Assembly (NCBI GenBank): GCA_050486225.1
Contig: JBJHCV010000020.1
Span: 1-10,007 of the forward strand
Reading direction: 5' to 3'
Length of the DNA stretch: 10,007 nucleotides
DNA from: JBBDIX01 sp050486225
GTDB taxonomy: Bacteria; Actinomycetota; Nitriliruptoria; Nitriliruptorales; Nitriliruptoraceae
Each line of letters begins with the position of its first letter. Position 1 is the stretch's first letter. A model generated the notes under the pieces. That model searched no databases. It was not told where the DNA came from and saw only the letters and a list, made by a program, of their open reading frames with translations. Both the position numbers and the translations under genes were made by a program. Of this stretch, positions 6,763-10,007 are shown in pieces.

Positions 6763-8363
6763 CGTCACATGCTGTCACGACGACGGTCGGCGGGACCTAC
6801 TCGAGGTACGTGGCCGACTGGGCCGACTCGATCTCTGCGCAGACCGTCCAGCCGGATCAGGTTGTGATCGTCGACAACCGGTCCGACGACCCCGACACGG
6901 TACGCAAGGCAGCAAACCGGCTCGGCGCGGAGCTGGTGGTCTTGGACCGGCAGGTCAACTGGGGGCGGGCCCGCAACATCGCCATCGCCCGCACGTCGAC
7001 CGTCTGGGTGCAGCACTTCGACGTCGACGACACCATGTACCCGCATGCCCTCGAAGAAACCTTCCAGGTCATCGCCGACCAGCCCGAGACGGACGTCGTC
7101 CAATGGGGTTGGGACAAGGACTGGGGAACTCGCCCGCACCAGCGGCTCTACCGTCCGTACGACGGCACCGAGATCCTGAACGTGGGTCCGAAGGCAGCAG
7201 GAGTGTCGCCGTTCCGTCGGGCACTGTGGGAGCAGGCCCCGTACGACGACCTGCTCGAGGGTGCGTGGGACACCGGGCTGTGGCTCGGGTTCGCCCACCT
7301 CGGCGCCAGGTTCCGGCCCACCAGCCAACCATGTTTCCGGTATCGGCAGCATCGCGACTCGATCCTCAACTCTCGGTTGCGGCAGCCGCAGCTGAAGGCC
7401 CGCGTGTCGGGACGGCTTGGGCACTGCTACCAGCCGCTCGACCGGGCGGTGGTGGTGATGCCGTGGCGCGACTCGGGGGACCTCGACCGGCGCCGGACGA
7501 TGGAGTGGTGCACGGCACGGTGGGAGTCGTACGGGCTTCCGGTCGTCCACGCGCCAGACGATGATCCTTCCGGGCCGTGGAACCTGTCGCAGGCCCGCAA
7601 CAACGGCGTCGATGTCGCGAACGGCCGGGTGCTGGTGATCGCCGACGCTGACGTGATGGTCGACCGTGACGTGATCTGGCAGGCGATCGCGTTGGCGCAT
7701 GTCGAGCCGTGGGTGGTCCCGCACGGGTTCGTGCACCGGCTCACGAGGGAAGCGACCGATGCGGTGCTTGCCTCGACGCATGACGAACCGCTGCCGGAAC
7801 CGGGGGACACGATTCGCGCGCCCTACCTTGGGTACGAGGGCGGCGGCCTGATCGTGATCACTCCGGCCCAGTACCTGGCGGCAGGACGATACGACGAGGA
7901 GTTCCGCGGGTGGGGCGCCGAGGACGAGGCGTTCGCCTTGGCGGCGCGCGGGCTGATAGGTCCGCCGGTGCGGCTCGACGGCCCGCTGACCCACCTGTAC
8001 CACCCGCCTGGACTGCGTGTCCGTGATCCGCACCATCTGGCTAACCGTGAACGGCTCGCCGTCTATCGGAGGGCTGCGAGCGCAGGTCGGCTCGGTGAGT
8101 TGCGCGGCATCCCTGTTCGCACGGCACCTGAGACGGCGCGGCGACATCCGACGACCGAGAGGCTAGGAGGCCCGGAGATGATGATCGTGCACAACGGCCG
8201 GCGGTACCGGCCCGAGGATGCGAAGCGGCTCGGCATCCCGGTTCCCGAGGAGCCGACCAGGAAGAAGACGTCGAAGAAGACGTCTGCGGCGAAGACTACG
8301 ACCCGTCGCGCCAAGAACAAGGCGCGTGACGTCGAGACTGAGGCCACCGGTGCCGAACTCTGA
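6759..8363 (+). CDS. bimodular (tandem GT-A) glycosyltransferase with Lys/Arg-rich C-terminal module
   Basis: This 534-residue protein from TTG 6759 contains two glycosyltransferase modules. Module 1 (about 5-225) is GT2-like: VVIVDNRSDD (35-44), NWGRARNIAIA (67-77) and the metal motif FDVDD (87-91). A possible acceptor-side acidic segment follows (EGAWDTGLWL, 167-176). Module 2 (about 228-420) starts at AVVVMPWRD. It has NLSQARNNGVDVANG (275-289), DADVMVDRD (296-304), then GGGLIVI (361-367) and GWGAEDEAFALA (384-395), the GWG-ED pattern of galactosyl- or N-acetylgalactosaminyl-type transferases. Two such modules in one chain also occur in bacterial chondroitin and hyaluronan synthases, but substrates here are unknown. 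Residues 474-534 are a separate module, MMIVHNGRRYRPEDAKRLG, followed by a Lys/Thr/Arg-rich tail with its own internal start. There is no membrane segment. The 3' end overlaps the adaptor gene by 14 bases. Confidence 0.88.
   Translation: MTSHAVTTTVGGTYSRYVADWADSISAQTVQPDQVVIVDNRSDDPDTVRKAANRLGAELVVLDRQVNWGRARNIAIARTSTVWVQHFDVDDTMYPHALEETFQVIADQPETDVVQWGWDKDWGTRPHQRLYRPYDGTEILNVGPKAAGVSPFRRALWEQAPYDDLLEGAWDTGLWLGFAHLGARFRPTSQPCFRYRQHRDSILNSRLRQPQLKARVSGRLGHCYQPLDRAVVVMPWRDSGDLDRRRTMEWCTARWESYGLPVVHAPDDDPSGPWNLSQARNNGVDVANGRVLVIADADVMVDRDVIWQAIALAHVEPWVVPHGFVHRLTREATDAVLASTHDEPLPEPGDTIRAPYLGYEGGGLIVITPAQYLAAGRYDEEFRGWGAEDEAFALAARGLIGPPVRLDGPLTHLYHPPGLRVRDPHHLANRERLAVYRRAASAGRLGELRGIPVRTAPETARRHPTTERLGGPEMMIVHNGRRYRPEDAKRLGIPVPEEPTRKKTSKKTSAAKTTTRRAKNKARDVETEATGAEL
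8165..8170 (+). promoter_or_regulatory. internal Shine-Dalgarno inside the bimodular glycosyltransferase gene
   Basis: AGGAGG occurs 7 bases before the in-frame ATG at 8178, exactly at the junction between the second glycosyltransferase module and the C-terminal small-protein module. Spacing and match are as good as those of the real starts in this window. Confidence 0.6.
8178..8363 (+). CDS. possible internally started 61-residue basic phage protein (in frame with the glycosyltransferase)
   Basis: This would be a separate 61-residue product from ATG 8178, in the same frame as the C-terminus of the bimodular glycosyltransferase. It starts MMIVHNGRRYRPEDAKRLGI, which resembles small stand-alone proteins I recall between capsid and connector genes in actinophages. 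It continues with a Pro/Glu linker and a Lys/Thr/Arg-rich, probably disordered tail. The AGGAGG at 8165-8170 with 7-base spacing supports real initiation. Either the gene was once separate and became fused when the cassette was inserted, or both long and short products are made. Its function is unknown; the basic tail could touch DNA or the acidic capsid interior. Confidence 0.5.
   Translation: MMIVHNGRRYRPEDAKRLGIPVPEEPTRKKTSKKTSAAKTTTRRAKNKARDVETEATGAEL
8261..8284 (+). repeat. 12-bp perfect tandem direct repeat encoding KKTS-type repeats
   Basis: gaagaagacgtc occurs twice back to back (8261-8272 and 8273-8284). The repeat gives the KKTSKKTS stretch in the basic tail. It is probably a slippage duplication within a low-complexity linker rather than a regulatory element. 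Confidence 0.75.
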
Positions 8364-8892
8364 GCTACTTGCTGACCTCGGCGAGTTCCTCGAGCTGTTG
8401 CCTGCCGGCGCAGACGAGACCAGGGCTGAGGCGATGCTGCGAGAGGCGTCGCGCAGGTTCCGCGCCGCCGTTCGGCACCCGGTTCATCGCGTCACGGACG
8501 ACGAGGTGACGCTGGACGGTAACGGTAGCCGTGCGTTGCTGCTCCCCGCCGCGCCCGTGATCGACGTGACGTCGGTCGAGGTCGACGGCGACGAGGTTGA
8601 CGTCGAGTGGTCGACGGCTGGTGTGCTGCGCCGGCAGAGTGGACGTTGGCCCGACCGGCTCGGTGCCGTGAAGGTGGTCTACAACCACGGGTACGACCCG
8701 GTTCCTGGCGAGATCCAGGAGGCTGTCATGGGGATGGCCCGCTACCTGATGGCGGTCACCCCTGGGGTGTCGTCGATGCAGGTGGGCGGGCAGACGGTGT
8801 CGACGTCGGCTGCGAACGCGGACGAGACGGTGATGACGCCGTGGGAGACTGCGGTGGCTGCCTACCGGCTGAACCGCGGGGACTCTGCCTGA
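8350..8892 (+). CDS. head-tail adaptor (HK97 gp6-like connector)
   Basis: This 180-residue protein probably forms the ring that docks beneath the portal and begins the neck. The first 45 residues are helical (LLADLGEFLELL, then an Arg-rich helix to about 41). A beta region follows (VTLDGNGSRALLLPAAPVIDVTSVEVDG, about residues 53-80). The family-typical segment is VKVVYNHGYDPVPGEIQEAVMGMARYL (107-133), in which the YNHGY and P-x-x-I elements match gp6-like adaptors. GTG 8350 is preferred because GAGG ends 6 bases upstream. Longer in-frame starts would give an Arg-rich leader that is only a shadow of the preceding gene. The gene overlaps the previous one by 14 bases and the next by one (TGATG). 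Confidence 0.82.
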   Translation: MPNSELLADLGEFLELLPAGADETRAEAMLREASRRFRAAVRHPVHRVTDDEVTLDGNGSRALLLPAAPVIDVTSVEVDGDEVDVEWSTAGVLRRQSGRWPDRLGAVKVVYNHGYDPVPGEIQEAVMGMARYLMAVTPGVSSMQVGGQTVSTSAANADETVMTPWETAVAAYRLNRGDSA

Positions 8893-9239
8893 TGTTCGGG
8901 TTCTTCTCGCAGACGGTCGTGCGTCGCCGTGCGCCGCTGGTCGACGACGGCTGGGGCAACCAGACCCGCGACTGGACCAACGCGGTCGACACGACCATCG
9001 GCGGGGTGAACGTCCAGCCCAACCAGCAGGACGAAGACTCGTCTCCGCTGCGCACGACGGTCATCACGTCGTGGCGGCTGCAGACCGCACCTGGGGTCGA
9101 CATCGACTTGGAGCCGACCGACCGGGTGGTCCATGACGGGGTGGTGTGCGAGGTGGTCGGCGAGGTGGCCCGCTGGCCTGATCCGGTGACGGGTGGGCTG
9201 CATCACGTGGAGACGACGCTACGGCGGTGGGAGGGCTGA
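8892..9239 (+). CDS. head closure / head-tail stopper protein
   Basis: This 115-residue, mostly beta protein fits the small stopper that closes the filled head and joins it to the tail. Visible features are VVRRRAPLVDDGWGNQTRDW (9-28), a middle GVNVQP segment, VITSWRLQTAPGVDIDLEPTDRV (57-79), and the C-terminal WPDPVTGGLHHVETTLRRWEG (95-115). The last resembles the WPDP-TG-x-HHVE ending that I associate with actinophage head-closure proteins. The start shares one base with the adaptor stop and has no good Shine-Dalgarno, so translation is probably by re-initiation. Order after the adaptor agrees with the role. The assignment rests on pattern recall and gene order. Confidence 0.75.
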   Translation: MFGFFSQTVVRRRAPLVDDGWGNQTRDWTNAVDTTIGGVNVQPNQQDEDSSPLRTTVITSWRLQTAPGVDIDLEPTDRVVHDGVVCEVVGEVARWPDPVTGGLHHVETTLRRWEG

Positions 9240-9243
9240 GGTG

Positions 9244-9492
9244 ATGGCTGATGTGCGCATCGAGTTGAACTCGCCAGGTGTCGCCGCGCTGCTCAAGGGC
9301 CCCGAGGTGACGGCGGACATCGACCGGCGTGTGCGTGCAGTCGCCGCGGCGGCCGGTGCCGGCATGGAGGCATCAACCCTCGTCGGCGCGACCCGAGCTC
9401 GCGGATCGGTGATCACCGGTACCCGCGACGCGCGCGTAGCCGAAGCGACCGACCGGGCGCTGACCCGTGCGCTCGATGCGGGTCGACGGTGA
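9244..9492 (+). CDS. HK97 gp10-like neck / minor tail protein
   Basis: This 82-residue protein has the short pattern RIELNSPGVAALLKGPEV (5-22), a helix DIDRRVRAVAAAAGAGMEA (25-43) and a C-terminal segment ending DARVAEATDRALTRALDAG. It resembles the compact gp10-like proteins found between head closure and tail terminator in actinophages, which take part in neck or tail-end assembly. GGGAGGG at 9229-9235 is 8 bases before ATG 9244 and 5 before GTG 9241, so one extra residue at the start is possible. The end overlaps the tail terminator start by 4 bases (GTGA). The protein is shorter than classical HK97 gp10. Confidence 0.68.
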   Translation: MADVRIELNSPGVAALLKGPEVTADIDRRVRAVAAAAGAGMEASTLVGATRARGSVITGTRDARVAEATDRALTRALDAGRR

Positions 9493-9884
9493 GACATCCG
9501 CAGGCCGAGACGATCGCGTTCCCCGCCATCGAACCGTCACTGCGCGCCCACCTTCTCCCGCTCGTCTCCGCGCCGGTCCACACCACCACGCCGTCGCCGC
9601 TGCCCGACGCCTACGTGCTGCTGCGCCGCACCGGCGGGCCACGCATCGGGCTCGTGGCCGACCAGCCGATGCTGACCGTCGAATGCTGGGCAACCACCAT
9701 CCCCGCCGCCTCCGACCTCGCCGTCGAGGTGCGTGCGCACATCAACGCCACGCCCGGCCGCCTCTCCGGTGTCAACCGGGTGCAGGAGTTCTCCGGCCCG
9801 GCGTTGCTGCCCTCCCCGGATGCCCCCAACCATGCCCGTTTCACGTGGACCGTCGCGATCGACTGGCGCGGCCACGCTCTCTAG
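9489..9884 (+). CDS. tail terminator protein
   Basis: This 131-residue protein would cap the tail tube at the neck end and stop tube growth. The alternating beta/alpha layout fits: a helix with FPAIEPSLRAHLLPLVSA (11-28), PDAYVLLRRTGG (39-50), a strand with LTVECWATT (62-70), a helix ASDLAVEVRAHINAT (74-88), and the last strand FTWTVAIDWRGHAL (118-131). That final strand resembles the one common in phage tail-terminator/tail-completion families. GTG 9489 overlaps the upstream stop, with only a weak Shine-Dalgarno. The gene lies immediately before the apparent major tail protein, the usual position for a tail terminator. Confidence 0.78.
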   Translation: MRHPQAETIAFPAIEPSLRAHLLPLVSAPVHTTTPSPLPDAYVLLRRTGGPRIGLVADQPMLTVECWATTIPAASDLAVEVRAHINATPGRLSGVNRVQEFSGPALLPSPDAPNHARFTWTVAIDWRGHAL

Positions 9885-9922
9885 CTGTCCAGCGCACCGA
9901 ACTGACCGGCCTCGTCGAGGCT

Positions 9923-9930
9923 GAAAGGAG
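9923..9930 (+). promoter_or_regulatory. ribosome binding site of the tail protein gene
   Basis: GAAAGGAG is 6 bases before ATG 9937. Another ATG at 9932 is only one base away from it and is therefore rejected as the start. Confidence 0.7.
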
Positions 9931-9936
9931 CATGTC

Positions 9937-10007
9937 ATGTCGCTCGACGCGAGCAACGTCGAGGTCGCCGTCAGCGGACGTGTGTGCCTCGCCCCGCTTG
10001 GCACCGC
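9937..10007 (+). CDS. probable major tail (tube) protein, N-terminal fragment
   Basis: Only the first 23 complete codons are in the window; the gene runs off the right edge. The peptide begins MSLDASNVEVAVSG and continues with V-C-L-A-P-L-G-T. This is close to the start of many actinophage major tail proteins: Ser/Ala-Asn-Val opening, a V-x-V strand, then an APxGT element. The strong Shine-Dalgarno and the 52-base gap after the tail terminator fit a highly expressed structural gene. The role is inferred from this short segment and from gene order. Confidence 0.65.
   Translation, partial: MSLDASNVEVAVSGRVCLAPLGT

Noticed and set aside
6765..8147. Minus-strand open frame of 460 codons opposite the bimodular glycosyltransferase
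   Set aside because: It shows the same GC-skewed shadow pattern, with no domain, and lies opposite convincing DXD and ED motifs on the plus strand.
8218..8349. Arg-rich N-terminal extension of the head-tail adaptor
   Set aside because: The extension is an out-of-frame reading of the Lys/Arg tail of the preceding gene. GTG 8350 with GAGG 6 bases upstream gives a normal adaptor start.
9909..9921. Small hairpin (gcctc-gtc-gaggc) before the tail protein gene
   Set aside because: A 5-bp stem with a 3-base loop is too weak and common in GC-rich DNA to call a terminator, although its position between tail terminator and tail protein is suggestive.

Overview
The window is a single uninterrupted stretch of plus-strand phage structural genes. 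It has high G+C (roughly two thirds by eye) and a strong third-position G/C bias. Starts are often GTG or TTG, and the Shine-Dalgarno sequences are strong AGGAGG types. Together with the protein styles (zinc-ribbon small terminase, portal-MuF fusion, compact connector genes), this points to an actinobacterial siphophage or prophage of the HK97-fold, headful/cos-type class. The sequence does not say whether it is a free phage or a prophage: no integrase, att site, tRNA or host gene is present.

Layout, left to right: zinc-ribbon putative small terminase (49-459); large terminase (428-1903); a 68-residue LSm/SH3-like small protein (1912-2118); portal fused to a MuF-type head morphogenesis domain (2115-4043); prohead protease (4043-4813); HK97-type major capsid protein with an N-terminal coiled-coil delta domain (4810-6084); a perfect 14-bp inverted repeat (6093-6134); two glycosyltransferase genes (6139-6762 and 6759-8363); then the neck genes: head-tail adaptor (8350-8892), head closure/stopper (8892-9239), HK97 gp10-like neck protein (9244-9492) and tail terminator (9489-9884). 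The first 23 codons of a probable major tail protein (from 9937) run off the right edge.

Most genes are joined by start/stop overlaps of 1 to 32 bases, so translation is probably coupled along one late-operon transcript. The clear break is after the major capsid gene, where the hairpin sits. Its right arm contains the Shine-Dalgarno of the first glycosyltransferase gene. The arrangement could let the capsid gene be expressed at high level while limiting the glycosyltransferases.

The most interesting part is the glycosyltransferase cassette (a GT32-like DXD enzyme plus a protein with two GT-A modules) placed between capsid and neck genes. This suggests that the virion, perhaps the capsid shell, is glycosylated. 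The second enzyme ends in a Lys/Arg-rich 61-residue module that has its own in-frame ATG and strong Shine-Dalgarno. It looks like a small phage gene that has been fused to the enzyme, is translated independently, or both. No CRISPR array, RNA gene, insertion sequence or defence system was seen, and no intergenic stretch exceeds about 60 bases.
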